A DNA stretch of 64,000 nt from Mobiluncus massiliensis. GTDB lineage: Bacteria; Actinomycetota; Actinomycetes; Actinomycetales; Actinomycetaceae. Shown here in pieces: positions 18,574-27,817 of this stretch (position 1 is the first letter of the stretch; each line of letters begins with the position of its first letter). The stretch covers positions 620,001 to 684,000 of the forward strand of contig NZ_OX458329.1 in assembly GCF_949769255.1 (NCBI RefSeq), in the 5' to 3' direction. The position numbers and the translations under genes were made by a program. The notes below the pieces were generated by a model. That model was not told where the DNA came from. It worked only from the letters and a program-made list of their open reading frames with translations, and did not search any database.

Positions 18574-18930
18574 TCAACTCAGAATGGGCAGCTGGAAGGG
18601 GTAGACGTAGACCTGCTGGTTAGAGGCGGCGATGGCACCGCGGATGCTGTGCCACAAGGTCAGAGCGAACACCGCCAGCCACAGAACCAGAGCCACAGGG
18701 ATTAACAGGATAGTAAAGAAAGCAATCCACCCGGCGATACCAGCAATCCACATGGCGACATTAAAGTTAAACGCTCCAGCCGCAGCGACGCGCACCGCCG
18801 GGGAACTGTCCTTTTTCACCAACCAGACGATGAGCGGTCCCAGGAATGACAGCCAGCCGGCGGAAACAGCCATAGCGATGAGTACAGAAAGATGAGCGAA
18901 CATCGCCCACAAACGTTCATTTTCATTCAC
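18574..18930 (-). CDS. DUF4870-type small membrane protein
   Basis: A 118-aa membrane protein starting at GTG 18930. The order is MNENERLWAMFAHLSVLI, a first membrane helix, GPLIVWLVKKDSSPAV, then two further helices (about residues 50-95). The phrase pattern (cell-size-like N-terminus, LGPLIVWLxKKDxSPxV, A-FNF) fits the DUF4870/Tic20-like family, whose function is unknown. It stands alone between ilvE and an acyltransferase gene, each in the other orientation or separated by over 140 bp. No Shine-Dalgarno sequence is obvious. Confidence 0.75.
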   Translation of the reverse strand: MNENERLWAMFAHLSVLIAMAVSAGWLSFLGPLIVWLVKKDSSPAVRVAAAGAFNFNVAMWIAGIAGWIAFFTILLIPVALVLWLAVFALTLWHSIRGAIAASNQQVYVYPFQLPILS

Positions 18931-19088
18931 TCGAATATTTTTTCATTCCGTGGAAACACCCGCAACCGGAAACACGATTCCCCGAATTTGGAACCTTTCC
19001 CTTTCCCTACCGACACCTTATTAAAAATAATTCTGAGGTTAGGCCTAAGCATCATGAAAAATCCGCTGGTGGCGAGACTCAGCTGAGC

Positions 19089-21098
19089 CTATTGGGGAGG
19101 CATCCCCGTCACGACACGCTGTTTCGGAGTGAGCCGCTTCTTAGGTAGCAGCGGGGCTTTGTCCCCTTCCAAGGTCAGCGGCCAGGCGTTGATCACGGCT
19201 TGGGCGAACCGACGGGAACGTTCCGAGTTTCCAATCGTGTTGCAGTGTACCCCGTCGCCGGTGATGAACCATTCCGGACGCATGTCCTGGTCCCATGGAT
19301 AGACCCACATATTCGGGTAGCGTTTCTGCTGGTGGTAGAGTTCTGTGTTCCAAGCGTCCATAACATCTTTGGTGTACCACCTGGGTGATCCGTTCGGGTT
19401 CACCACGGTCGTAATCCACAGCACCGGGTATTTCGGACCGATAATGTCCATAGTGGTTCGAATATGGGTGTCATAGTCGGTGCCGCCATAGACATTCATG
19501 TTCGCGGCATCGTTCGTTCCCAAGGCGATCACAAAGCACGAGTCCCTATCAATCCCGCCGGCGAGGATTTCGCGGATGGAATCGTTTCCGGACGGGAAGT
19601 CCTGGAAGCCTTGATTGGTGGCACGCGCCCCGAAGCTCGAGTTGGTAACTTTCGTGGCGCCGGTGGCCGTGTAGGTCCTGGTGGCATTGTCTGCCGGGTT
19701 GAGCACCCCGGCATCAGTGAACATTGCCAGGGAGGTGGAATCTCCCACATGGATGATTTGGTGGCATCGGGTGCGGGTCGCCGCGAGGGCTCGTGCCTGA
19801 GCCGCTTTGCGTTCCCGTTCCGCTTGAGCCTTCGCCAAGGCTGCCTTTTTTGCCTCGAGTTGGTCGTGATAGCTCGTGGCAGCTTCCGTTGGTACTCCGA
19901 CCAGGGCAAAGATGAGGAAGAAAGCAAGGGGGAAAGACAACAGGGCGTGAGGTAGGGAGCCTCTGCGAGTCAACCACCGCCACAGGGGTACAAAGAATCC
20001 GTTGCGGCGAATGGGATCTTCGACCAAGATCCAAGACAATGCGGCTAGGCCAGTGGTGGCTCCAATGATAATCAAGGCCCTGACGATAACCGGCACCACC
20101 TGCAGAGGAGTGTAAAGGAAAGCAATAAGTGGCATATGCCACAGATACATGGCGTAAGACCTCTCCCCAATCCACGCGAGGGGACGCAGCGCAAAGAGCT
20201 TATATATCTGCGTGTAGCGGTTCGAAATGGCAAAGAGCAACGCCGCGGTAGCCAGCGAGAGGACCACCAGTAAACCGTTGAACAAGGCTGGTGAGGAATC
20301 AGGAACAAAGATATAAATGGCCAACACGGCGCCCAGACCAAGCCACCCCACAACTTCAGCTAAGTAGCGATCCTTTCGAAAGATGACCCTGCCAATGAGG
20401 GGACGTGTCGTGCTTGGGTCAGTGGGCTTGATCATGGCGATGGCGAGGATGGCGCCCACCAGCAGACCACCCGCGCGAGTATCGGTGCCTTCGTAAAGGC
20501 GGGTGGTATCCATGCCGAGAGAGTACCCGTAGGCTAGCCATGCAAAAGAACCTACGGCGAGTATTGAGGTGAGGGCTAGGAGCGGGAGGCGGCGGCCGCG
20601 GCTGATGACCAAGAACAAGAGCAACACCAGCGGCCAGAACAGATAGAACTGCTCCTCGACAGACAACGACCACATGTGTTCAAAAGGGCTCTGGGAGAAC
20701 TGGTCAAAATAGGAATCACCCCAGAAAATGGTGGCCCAGTTATTGACGTAAAAAATGGCAGTGAGCCCGCCGAGACGATAGTCCGGCCAGTTTTCGGCTT
20801 TAAAGAACGGCGTGAGTGCCCAGATGACCAGCACCGTGAGGATGACTGCGGGCATGAGTCGGCGCAGGCGGCGCAGCCAAAAGGTCTTTAGCCCCAGGTT
20901 TCCCCGGCGATACCAGGAACGCATGAGGTTACCGGTGATGAGGAAACCCGAGATGGTAAAGAATACGCCCACACCGGCCAGACCGCCGGGCATCCATCTG
21001 AAGCCAAGGTGATAGCAAATCACACCGAGGACGGCGAGGGTTCTCAAGCCGTCGATGCCTGGGTTATAGCGTGATTCGTTACCTATCGGTTTTGGCAT
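19089..21098 (-). CDS. OafA/YrhL-type acyltransferase with C-terminal SGNH domain
   Basis: Integral membrane O-acyltransferase (acyltransferase 3 family) fused to an extracytoplasmic SGNH hydrolase-like domain, a layout known to O-acetylate cell-envelope glycans. The N-terminal part has GIDGLRTLAVLGVICYHLGFRWMPGG with the catalytic His, FFTISGFLITGNLM, and ten or more helices to about residue 380. A linker rich in A/K/E (coiled coil) follows. The SGNH part shows HVGDSTSLAMF (block I), IALGTNDAANM (block III) and GDGVHCN (catalytic Asp-His). The acceptor, perhaps peptidoglycan or a wall polysaccharide, is unknown. ATG 21098 is chosen for homology; GTG 21131 would add 11 residues. Neither has a clear ribosome binding site. 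Confidence 0.88.
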   Translation of the reverse strand: MPKPIGNESRYNPGIDGLRTLAVLGVICYHLGFRWMPGGLAGVGVFFTISGFLITGNLMRSWYRRGNLGLKTFWLRRLRRLMPAVILTVLVIWALTPFFKAENWPDYRLGGLTAIFYVNNWATIFWGDSYFDQFSQSPFEHMWSLSVEEQFYLFWPLVLLLFLVISRGRRLPLLALTSILAVGSFAWLAYGYSLGMDTTRLYEGTDTRAGGLLVGAILAIAMIKPTDPSTTRPLIGRVIFRKDRYLAEVVGWLGLGAVLAIYIFVPDSSPALFNGLLVVLSLATAALLFAISNRYTQIYKLFALRPLAWIGERSYAMYLWHMPLIAFLYTPLQVVPVIVRALIIIGATTGLAALSWILVEDPIRRNGFFVPLWRWLTRRGSLPHALLSFPLAFFLIFALVGVPTEAATSYHDQLEAKKAALAKAQAERERKAAQARALAATRTRCHQIIHVGDSTSLAMFTDAGVLNPADNATRTYTATGATKVTNSSFGARATNQGFQDFPSGNDSIREILAGGIDRDSCFVIALGTNDAANMNVYGGTDYDTHIRTTMDIIGPKYPVLWITTVVNPNGSPRWYTKDVMDAWNTELYHQQKRYPNMWVYPWDQDMRPEWFITGDGVHCNTIGNSERSRRFAQAVINAWPLTLEGDKAPLLPKKRLTPKQRVVTGMPPQ

Positions 21099-21226
21099 AG
21101 CGGTTGCTATAGTACCCTTTCCGGGGCGCACAAATTAAATCAAGGAGATATTAAATCAATGAGGTATATGGCAGTGAAATTAGAACTCAATTAATCTCTC
21201 GCGGGTGACTTTTGTAACATAGGGGC

Positions 21227-22855
21227 ATGAAAACGACGACCCAGCCGATAGAGATATACGACACCACTTTGCGTGACGGCGCCCAGATGGAGGGCATCTC
21301 GCTGTCCGTCGCGGACAAGCTGAATATCGCCCAAGCCCTTGATGACCTGGGAGTTAGCTTTATCGAAGGCGGCTGGCCCGGCGCGATTCCGAAAGACACC
21401 GAGTTCTTTGCCCTCGCGTTGTCGAAACTGCAACTGCGCCATGCGACCCTGGCTGCTTTTGGCGCCACCCGCAAGGTGGGTACCAAAGCTAGCGAAGATC
21501 CGCAGGTGCTGGCACTGTTGGATTCCGGGGCGCCGGTCATTACCCTGGTGGCAAAATCAGATTTGCGCCACGTCACGGATGCTCTGAAAACCACCGGTCA
21601 AGAAAACTTGGCGATGGTGCGCGACACGGTGCAGTTTCTGGTCAAGGCTGGTCGGCGGGTGTTCGTGGATGCCGAACATTACTTTGACGGCCTGACCCAC
21701 GATGCTCAATACGGGCTGAAAGTGCTGGAAGCTGCCGGACAAGCGGGGGCGGAAACCATCGTGCTATGTGACACCAACGGGGGCAACCTACCCTCGACCA
21801 TCGGCACAAAAGTCGCTGAAGCCCGCGACTATCTGGACAAACATGGCCTTGAACAGGTTAAAATCGGGATTCATACCCACAATGACACGGGGTGTGCCGT
21901 GGCGAACGCGATGGCCGCCGTTGAGGCCGGGGCGGTACAGGTCCAGGGCTGCGTAAACGGCTACGGGGAGCGCACCGGCAACGCCGACATCCTCACCCTT
22001 ATCGGCAACATTGAAATCAAAATGGGCCGCCGCGCCCTACTGAGCAAAAACGGTCTGACCGAGCTGACCCGCACCTCACACCGGGTGGCGGAAATCACGA
22101 ATCTACAGCCATCCAAGCGTCTGCCTTACGTGGGGGATTCCTCGTTTGCGCACAAAGCGGGTCTGCACGCCTCGGCTATCCGCGTGAATCCGGACTTGTA
22201 TCAGCACATTGACCCCGCAACGGTCGGCAACGATATGCGGATGCTGGTTTCCGAGATGGCAGGACGAGCTTCGGTCCAGCTGAAAGCCAAAGAGATGGGC
22301 ATTGACCTGTCCGGGACGCCTTACCTGACCGGCCGGGTGGTGGAAGCGGTGAAGGAAAAAGAGTCCCACGGTTACGTTTTCGATGCGGCTGACGCGTCCT
22401 TTGAGCTGCTGGTGCGGGCCCAAGGCGGGGACTTGCCGACCTATTTTGAGGTGGAGACGTGGCGGACTTTGGTGCAAGCCGGTCGGGCATCGCTGAGCGA
22501 GAACGGTGAAGCGGAAGCCGAAGCCACCGTCAAGCTACGGACTCGTGACGGGCGCAAAATCGTCACCGGGGAAGGTAACGGCCCCGTAAACGCGCTGGAC
22601 CACGCGCTGCGCCAGGCGTTATCCCAAACCTACCCGGACATCACAAATTTTGAACTCATCGACTACAAGGTGCGGATTTTGGACACGACCTTTGGGACGG
22701 ACGCGACCGTGCGTGTGCTGATTACGACCACTAACGGCGACATCCAGTGGACTACAGTCGGGGTGGGCGAGGACGTGATTGAAGCGTCCTGGGAAGCCCT
22801 CGTCGAGTCTGTGACCTGGGGTTTGATGCATCTCGGGGTGCGTCCTAAAGTCTAG
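21227..22855 (+). CDS. cimA: Citramalate synthase (LeuA/HMGL family)
   Basis: Condenses pyruvate and acetyl-CoA to (R)-citramalate, the first step of the threonine-independent route to isoleucine. The 542-aa protein has IEIYDTTLRDGAQMEGISLSVADKL, FIEGGWPGAIPKDTEFF (the EGGWPG signature of this CimA subgroup, in place of the LeuA pattern EIGFPAAS), metal ligands in GIHTHNDTGCAVANA, and a C-terminal LeuA allosteric/dimer domain (about residues 410-535) ending in a VTWGLMHLGVRPK tail. The clearly different true LeuA at 27818 supports assignment as CimA. A short in-frame-start ORF with a good ribosome site lies just upstream (21159-21194). A strong terminator follows. Confidence 0.9.
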   Translation: MKTTTQPIEIYDTTLRDGAQMEGISLSVADKLNIAQALDDLGVSFIEGGWPGAIPKDTEFFALALSKLQLRHATLAAFGATRKVGTKASEDPQVLALLDSGAPVITLVAKSDLRHVTDALKTTGQENLAMVRDTVQFLVKAGRRVFVDAEHYFDGLTHDAQYGLKVLEAAGQAGAETIVLCDTNGGNLPSTIGTKVAEARDYLDKHGLEQVKIGIHTHNDTGCAVANAMAAVEAGAVQVQGCVNGYGERTGNADILTLIGNIEIKMGRRALLSKNGLTELTRTSHRVAEITNLQPSKRLPYVGDSSFAHKAGLHASAIRVNPDLYQHIDPATVGNDMRMLVSEMAGRASVQLKAKEMGIDLSGTPYLTGRVVEAVKEKESHGYVFDAADASFELLVRAQGGDLPTYFEVETWRTLVQAGRASLSENGEAEAEATVKLRTRDGRKIVTGEGNGPVNALDHALRQALSQTYPDITNFELIDYKVRILDTTFGTDATVRVLITTTNGDIQWTTVGVGEDVIEASWEALVESVTWGLMHLGVRPKV

Positions 22856-22883
22856 TTTGCTCGGTTTATGCCGTATTTTTCAC

Positions 22884-22924
22884 AAGTTTCCCCGACTGAA
22901 TTACCGGTCGGGGAAACTTTTTTT
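22884..22924 (+). terminator. Intrinsic terminator after cimA
   Basis: A 13-bp perfect stem (AAGTTTCCCCGAC paired with GTCGGGGAAACTT) with a 10-nt loop runs directly into seven T residues. It begins 28 bp after the cimA stop and separates it from the MCP genes. Confidence 0.93.
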
Positions 22925-23064
22925 GGGGTAAAACCGTTGCATTGGCATAAAAAAAGGCCGGAAAAAGCCTAAACTGATAGCGATGAACAGCGATTATGTA
23001 CTATGTCACGATGATAAATCGGTTTATCAGACACGGATACTTTTATGGAAGGCGGCGTTCTTAG

Positions 23065-24732
23065 ATGTCTAAGAAAAAGGTGGCACCAGCACAGGCTGAT
23101 GCCACCGTACAGGTTGGCGAGAGCCTAAAGACTAACGGTAAAAAATTCCCTTTGGGAAAAAAGATGTTCTTGGTCAATATGACTGCAGCTATAGCAGCGA
23201 TTCTGCTGTTAGCGGTGGAATGGATTGGACTTGGCATTGCAAACTCTGACGTCTCCCAAAAGGCTTCCAGCTCGGTAACTTCGCAGGAGATTACCAAACT
23301 GGCGGAGGAATGGCGCTCCGCGGAATTCCTCTGGTCGCAGGGCATCTATACCGCTCTGCGCGGTGATCCGAACGCATTGCAGACTTTTGGGGAATATCTC
23401 CAAAATCTTGATGCCTTCAACCAACACGTGTCGAATTTCCCCACGGAACAGCTCAGTGCCCAAAATCAGGCCACTTTTGAGACGATAAAATCGGATACCG
23501 CGTCTCTCAATTCCATGTTGACTAAGGTCAGCGGGTCCGTAACTTCACTGGATGGTCTGCGTGGCGCGGTGGTAGCCGAAGTGGACAATATCCGTAACGT
23601 GTCGACCTCAATCAGCGATAATATCGGGAATCTGAGCGAGGACCTGAACGTCCAAAACCAAGCCGCTAGTGCCAGGATAAAATTTATTCAGCCCCTGACG
23701 ATTGCGGCAATTATCGTTACCGGTGTAGTGACGCTGCTCATCATGCTGTTGTTGAACCTTAAGATGTCGCGAGGCTTCGTGAAATCGGCTCAGGAAAGTT
23801 CCGCTGCCTTGAATCAACTTTCCCGCAAAAACCTGACTATTCACCCCGCCAAACACACGAATGACGAAATCGGACGTTTGGCGGACAAGCTCGTGGTGGC
23901 AGCTGAAAAGTTGCGTAACATTTTTGGTCAAACCGTGACGACAGCCGAGGAAGTACATGTCACCACGCAAAAGATGGTGGGTGACGGTCATGACCTCATC
24001 GGCACTATTGAACAGGCCAGTAACGTGATTACTTCCGTTGCGGCTGCGGCCGAGCAGGTTTCTACGAGCATCGCAACGGTGGCAGCAGCTGCGGAGGAAA
24101 TGGGCGCCTCGATTCGGGAGATTTCATCGAATGCCAATGAGGCTGCGAAAGTTGCTACGGAAGCTACTGAAGTCGCGGCGCAGACGAACGAAACCGTGAC
24201 CAAGCTGGGTGAATCCAGCCAAGAAATTGGTGAGGTCATCGAAACGATTACAGCGGTGGCGGAACAGACCAACCTGTTGGCGCTCAACGCTACTATTGAG
24301 GCGGCTCGAGCCGGTGACGCTGGCCTCGGGTTTGCGGTTGTGGCGAGTGAGGTAAAGGACTTGGCTGCGGAAACCACGACAGCCACCGCTGACGTAGCCT
24401 CACGGATTGAACAGATTCAGGTCGATACCGGTCAAGCGGTCGAGGCCATCAACCAAATTAGTGACATCATCGCTCAAATCAACGATTTCCAGGCCACTAT
24501 TGCGGCAGCAGTGGAAGAACAAACTGCCACCACCAATGAGATGACCAAGTCCATTTCGGAAGCATCCTCCGGATCGACCGAGATTGCGGCCAATATCAAC
24601 GAGATCGCCCAAACGACTAACAACAGTGCTGCTAACCTGCGTGATTCTGTTGATAGAGCGGAAGGCGTGGTGAATCAGACCCAAGATTTGAACCTGCAAC
24701 TTAGCGAATTTACCTACCGGGAAGGACAGTGA
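23065..24732 (+). CDS. Methyl-accepting chemotaxis protein (MCP 3)
   Basis: A 555-aa chemoreceptor. A 35-residue lysine-rich N-terminal cytoplasmic tail precedes helix 1 (about residues 36-58). A helical extracytoplasmic domain follows, then helix 2 (about 210-232), HAMP (about 233-285), and a signalling coiled coil with its tip at about 398-435 ([27 protein letters not shown]). [14 protein letters not shown] and [10 protein letters not shown] are the conserved segments on either side. It is not part of the identical repeat shared by MCP 1 and 2, and its codon use resembles the surrounding genes. GGAAGG lies upstream of ATG 23065. The stop overlaps or adjoins the next MCP, so the two receptors are co-expressed. 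No binding-protein gene is adjacent. Confidence 0.95.
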   Translation: MSKKKVAPAQADATVQVGESLKTNGKKFPLGKKMFLVNMTAAIAAILLLAVEWIGLGIANSDVSQKASSSVTSQEITKLAEEWRSAEFLWSQGIYTALRGDPNALQTFGEYLQNLDAFNQHVSNFPTEQLSAQNQATFETIKSDTASLNSMLTKVSGSVTSLDGLRGAVVAEVDNIRNVSTSISDNIGNLSEDLNVQNQAASARIKFIQPLTIAAIIVTGVVTLLIMLLLNLKMSRGFVKSAQESSAALNQLSRKNLTIHPAKHTNDEIGRLADKLVVAAEKLRNIFGQTVTTAEEVHVTTQKMVGDGHDLIGTIEQASNVITSVAAAAEQVSTSIATVAAAAEEMGASIREISSNANEAAKVATEATEVAAQTNETVTKLGESSQEIGEVIETITAVAEQTNLLALNATIEAARAGDAGLGFAVVASEVKDLAAETTTATADVASRIEQIQVDTGQAVEAINQISDIIAQINDFQATIAAAVEEQTATTNEMTKSISEASSGSTEIAANINEIAQTTNNSAANLRDSVDRAEGVVNQTQDLNLQLSEFTYREGQ

Positions 24733-24737
24733 GAATC

Positions 24738-26396
24738 ATGACTCAGACTAATCCGGTCAACCAGCTAGGGGAGCAGGGAATGAATAATCAACCGAATGAT
24801 ACGACGAAACCGCAAAAGGCTTACAAGCGCACCACCCTGTTAAAGCGACTGTTCAGAGGAGCCTTGCCGGGGTTCGTGGGAGTGCTCATCTTGGGGCTAG
24901 CCTGCGTGATTACTATGGCTCAGACCAACCACAGCACGAAAGAGTACCTAGAGGCATCTACCAACTCGGAAAATCTATCTTTGATGGAAGCTGAGATTTA
25001 TCAGATGGGCCAGCATCAATACGCTTATGCGCGTTCCATTTTGGTAGGCCAGCCCGATGAGGAGCAAGCCAAACAGCTCCAGGCTACCCAAGATGCTTTG
25101 GAAGATAGTGTCCAAACGGTTATCGACACCACGAACTCTGACCAGGTGCGTACGGCAGCTCAAGAAATCATGAAATCTTCCGCTAACCTGCGTGAGGTCG
25201 TGGCGCAATCGACTTCGGAATTGCAAGCCACTCAAGGACAGGATTCCGCAGTCTTGAACACGGTCCTCTCCCAGACCGTCAGCGATATGGTCGCTCAGCA
25301 GGATCAGCTGGCGCCGTTGCTGAAGCAAGAGCTAGACCAGTCAAAGAAGGACATGGAGGATCAACGCCTCCGGGGACTGATTTTCCAGTCGATTGTCTTG
25401 GTTCTACTAGTGGTCTTAGCGGTAATAATTATGGGTAAAGTGCGTCGCTCTATCACTCATTCCGTGGAATCTGTAGAAACTGTGGTGAAAGGTCTGACTC
25501 AAGGTGACTTGACGCGTAGTGCGGTCATCAATTCCAATGATGAGCTGGCGGATATGTCGCGGGCGGTGAATCTATCCAATTCGACCTTGCGAGAGGCCTT
25601 TGGGTCGGCGGCTCGCACTTCCGAGGCAGTTCGTTCCGAGTCTGAGACAGTGGTTAATTTGACCTCCAAGACTGCTCAGGCTGCCGCTGATTCGGCCGCA
25701 CAGGCTACCGCTGTGGCAGGCGCGGCGGAACAGGTTTCCTTCAATGTTCAGACCGTTGCTGCGGGTGCAGAAGAGATGGGGTCGGCTATCCGGGAGATTT
25801 CGTCTAACGCTAACGAGGCGGCGCGGGTTGCCCAGGAGGCGACCGAAGCGGCCGCGGTGACCACTGAGACTGTTGAAAAACTGGGCAAATCGTCAAAGGA
25901 AATTGACGATGTCATCCACACCATTACCGCTATTGCGGAGCAAACCAACCTACTGGCACTGAACGCCACTATTGAGGCGGCGCGTGCCGGTGAAGCGGGC
26001 AAGGGCTTTGCGGTAGTTGCCGGTGAGGTGAAGGATTTGGCGGCGGAGACGGCTAAAGCCACGGATGACATCACCGGACGGATTGCCAAGATTCAAGATG
26101 ACACGGATTCTGCGGTGACGGCTATCCGGCGTATCTCCGAGATTATTTCTCAAATCAACGACTTCCAAACCACCATTGCCGCCGCGGTCGAGGAACAGAC
26201 CGCCACCACCAATGAGATGGCGCGTTCCGTGACGGAGGCGGCTTCCGGCTCTTCCACGATTGCCACGAACATCGGCCAGTTTGCCGGGGCTGCCAGCCAA
26301 GCGGTGGAACCGTTGAACGCCCTGGCTGCAACCGCTTCGGATTTGCAGTCCAAGGCCGCGGATTTGCGTGCGGAGCTGGGCAAATTCAAGTATTAA
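24738..26396 (+). CDS. Methyl-accepting chemotaxis protein (MCP 4)
   Basis: A chemoreceptor of 552 aa co-transcribed with MCP 3. It has a 35-residue polar N-terminus, helix 1 (about residues 38-60), a helical sensing domain rich in Gln and Glu, helix 2 (about 212-235), HAMP, and a signalling domain with its tip near residue 400 ([27 protein letters not shown]). It is related to MCP 3 in the signalling half ([21 protein letters not shown]) but the sensor domain is different. ATG 24738 follows AAGGA by 11 nt; GTG 24729, overlapping the MCP 3 stop, is an alternative. A GC-rich hairpin follows the stop. Confidence 0.94.
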   Translation: MTQTNPVNQLGEQGMNNQPNDTTKPQKAYKRTTLLKRLFRGALPGFVGVLILGLACVITMAQTNHSTKEYLEASTNSENLSLMEAEIYQMGQHQYAYARSILVGQPDEEQAKQLQATQDALEDSVQTVIDTTNSDQVRTAAQEIMKSSANLREVVAQSTSELQATQGQDSAVLNTVLSQTVSDMVAQQDQLAPLLKQELDQSKKDMEDQRLRGLIFQSIVLVLLVVLAVIIMGKVRRSITHSVESVETVVKGLTQGDLTRSAVINSNDELADMSRAVNLSNSTLREAFGSAARTSEAVRSESETVVNLTSKTAQAAADSAAQATAVAGAAEQVSFNVQTVAAGAEEMGSAIREISSNANEAARVAQEATEAAAVTTETVEKLGKSSKEIDDVIHTITAIAEQTNLLALNATIEAARAGEAGKGFAVVAGEVKDLAAETAKATDDITGRIAKIQDDTDSAVTAIRRISEIISQINDFQTTIAAAVEEQTATTNEMARSVTEAASGSSTIATNIGQFAGAASQAVEPLNALAATASDLQSKAADLRAELGKFKY

Positions 26397-26404
26397 TGAG
26401 CGCA

Positions 26405-26423
26405 GTTGGGCGGCCCGCCCGAC
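26405..26423 (+). terminator. Possible terminator hairpin after MCP 4
   Basis: GTTGGGCG and CGCCCGAC form an 8-bp stem (one G-T pair) around a GCC loop, 8 bp after the MCP 4 stop. No T-run follows, so termination is only suggested. Confidence 0.4.
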
Positions 26424-26489
26424 CCGCGAAACAACTCAATAGTGGGGTGAAACCTCACGCTGGTGCCCTCCTATGGCTTAAACTTGATT

Positions 26490-26516
26490 TATAATCACCA
26501 TGCAGCCAGAGGAGGG
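26490..26516 (+). promoter_or_regulatory. -10 box and ribosome site for the TNT-like gene
   Basis: A perfect TATAAT lies at 26490-26495. A strong AGAGGAGGG (26508-26516) ends 7 nt before GTG 26524. An ATG at 26500 is only 4 nt after the -10 box and would be at or before the likely transcript start, so GTG 26524 is taken as the true start. No clear -35 is seen. Confidence 0.6.
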
Positions 26517-26523
26517 CATCAAC

Positions 26524-27639
26524 GTGATTGGTTCGGTCCAGGAGTTTGCTCGCCTGTGTACTTCGGATAACGAAGAGGACTTCATGCGGGCGATGACGGA
26601 CGTGGCGCCGACTTTTATCTGGGAGGAAATCATCCGTAAACGCCCGGATTTGGCTGAATACGTGGCGCAAGCACAGAATTTGCCCGACACCGTGTTTGAA
26701 ACTATCGCGCTTTTTGCCCCCTGGCGAGCTCGCTACCTGGTCGCGATGCAGGAGCGCACTCCTGCTTATGTACTCGCTAAACTCGCCAAAGACGGCGATA
26801 GTCGGGTGCAAAAGGCAGCGGTGGCCAATGAATTGACACCGTTGAAAGTTATTGCGGAGCTGCGTGAGGACGCGAACGAGGAAATCTCCCAGCTGGCTTG
26901 TCTGGCGTGGACTGAGCGGGCGGAGAAACGCGCCGGTAAACATTCTGGACGTCCCGAAGCGACGTGGGATGTACCGCAGCCGCCGGGAAATGCCGAACCT
27001 GAGGCGGACGAAGCTGCTCGCTACAAGTCGTATTTTGACGAACTATGTGCTCAGCGTGGCCTGACTGAGGATGATGTGGTACGGGGGTTCGACCCTCGCG
27101 ATCCCCAACTGCCGCTGTCTCCCGAAGGCCCGTGGGTGGTCGCTCCCTGGGGTGATGAAGGATATGTGGTTGGTTCACAGCGCGGTGCCGAGTTCGCTGC
27201 CTACGAAGTTTTGCCTGATCTGGAAGCGGCGGTGTCCCTAGTCTCCCGGTTAGTGCGAGAAAAACCGGAAACTGGTGAACTGACGACGAACGCAGCTGAG
27301 CGCGGTCACCGCACCGCCATCGGAATTGACGCCCGCACGATTTCCCGCGGCGGGAAACCCGGCTCCAACGAACTGCGTCCCGGCGACATGCTGGACTGCT
27401 TTGACGATGATAAAGCCCAGTTCTTGTTTGCTATGGGAACGCCTTTGGCGCAGCGGGGGATTCGCCTGAACAATGAGAAACCCTACCGAGTCTTTGAGGT
27501 CATGGCGCCCCTACCACTGGCGGTTTTGGAGGGGCTCACCGCAAAGACTTCGAGTAATCCAGGTGGCGGCGCGATAGTGGTTTTGGATAAACCTCTGCGG
27601 TGGTATCTGGACCACAAATTCCTGCGCGAACTGCGTTAA
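26524..27639 (+). CDS. Protein with repeat-rich N-terminus and TNT-like C-terminal domain
   Basis: A 371-aa protein with two parts. Residues about 1-140 are helical and contain LRV/HEAT-like units (TPAYVLAKLAKDGDSRVQKAAVAN, then TPLKVIAELREDANEEISQLA). A Pro/Glu-rich linker follows. From about residue 284 the sequence resembles the TNT (DUF4237) NAD+-glycohydrolase fold: LRPGDMLDCFDDD, GTPLAQRGI, YRVFEVMAPLPL and PGGGAIVVLDKPLRWYLD. In tuberculosis necrotizing toxin the matching segments read like L-PG--LDRFG and FGQPGGG, so an Arg and a Gln thought to matter for catalysis appear replaced (Cys and Asn). No signal peptide, secretion partner or immunity gene is visible. It could be an inactive relative, a cytoplasmic enzyme, or half of an unrecognised system. 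The gene is real by start signal and codon pattern; its function is unknown. Confidence 0.7.
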   Translation: MIGSVQEFARLCTSDNEEDFMRAMTDVAPTFIWEEIIRKRPDLAEYVAQAQNLPDTVFETIALFAPWRARYLVAMQERTPAYVLAKLAKDGDSRVQKAAVANELTPLKVIAELREDANEEISQLACLAWTERAEKRAGKHSGRPEATWDVPQPPGNAEPEADEAARYKSYFDELCAQRGLTEDDVVRGFDPRDPQLPLSPEGPWVVAPWGDEGYVVGSQRGAEFAAYEVLPDLEAAVSLVSRLVREKPETGELTTNAAERGHRTAIGIDARTISRGGKPGSNELRPGDMLDCFDDDKAQFLFAMGTPLAQRGIRLNNEKPYRVFEVMAPLPLAVLEGLTAKTSSNPGGGAIVVLDKPLRWYLDHKFLRELR

Positions 27640-27682
27640 TTTCTCATACTGAGACAGCAATTTCGTAAAGTGAAACCCGTGG

Positions 27683-27688
27683 TACTAT
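27683..27688 (+). promoter_or_regulatory. Extended -10 promoter of the leuA leader
   Basis: TGG-TACTAT matches an extended -10 element. The expected transcript start falls at or next to the A of the leader peptide ATG (27695), so the leader is probably translated from a leaderless transcript. No convincing -35 is visible. Confidence 0.5.
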
Positions 27689-27694
27689 GGGGCT

Positions 27695-27739
27695 ATGTCG
27701 CAAACCATGCTGCTGTTGCCTAACCGCGTAGGGCTCTGA
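27695..27739 (+). CDS. leuA leader peptide (14 aa, Leu-rich)
   Basis: ATG 27695 opens a 14-codon frame reading MSQTMLLLPNRVGL, with three consecutive leucine codons (CTG CTG TTG) and a final CTC before TGA. Four of 14 residues are Leu. It lies 79 bp before leuA. Leu-rich leader peptides upstream of leuA are an established feature of actinobacterial attenuation. The CTGCTGTTGC at the leucine codons is exactly complementary to GCAACAGCAG (27793-27802) next to the leuA ribosome site. Its role is therefore almost surely regulatory: ribosome stalling when charged tRNA-Leu is scarce. Confidence 0.8.
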   Translation: MSQTMLLLPNRVGL

Positions 27740-27809
27740 ATCAGTCAGGCCCCCTGCGCGGAGTTCTCGCTTGCCTGGCAACTAAGATTAAAGCAACAGC
27801 AGTAAAGGA
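27708..27809 (+). promoter_or_regulatory. leuA attenuator: nested long-range RNA structure
   Basis: Two nested helices can form. The inner stem pairs CCGCGTAGGG (27724-27733) with CCCTGCGCGG (27752-27761), 10 bp with one G-T. The outer helix pairs TGCTGCTGTTGC (27708-27719) with GCAACAGCAGTA (27793-27804), 12 bp with one G-T. The outer helix ends at the leuA Shine-Dalgarno AAAGGA (27804-27809). An alternative pairing is GTTGCC (27715-27720) with GGCAAC (27777-27782). There is no T-run, so control of translation initiation is more likely than transcription termination. A ribosome stalled on the Leu codons would break the outer helix and free the ribosome site; this mechanism is inference. Confidence 0.7.
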
Positions 27810-27817
27810 TTTTCACC

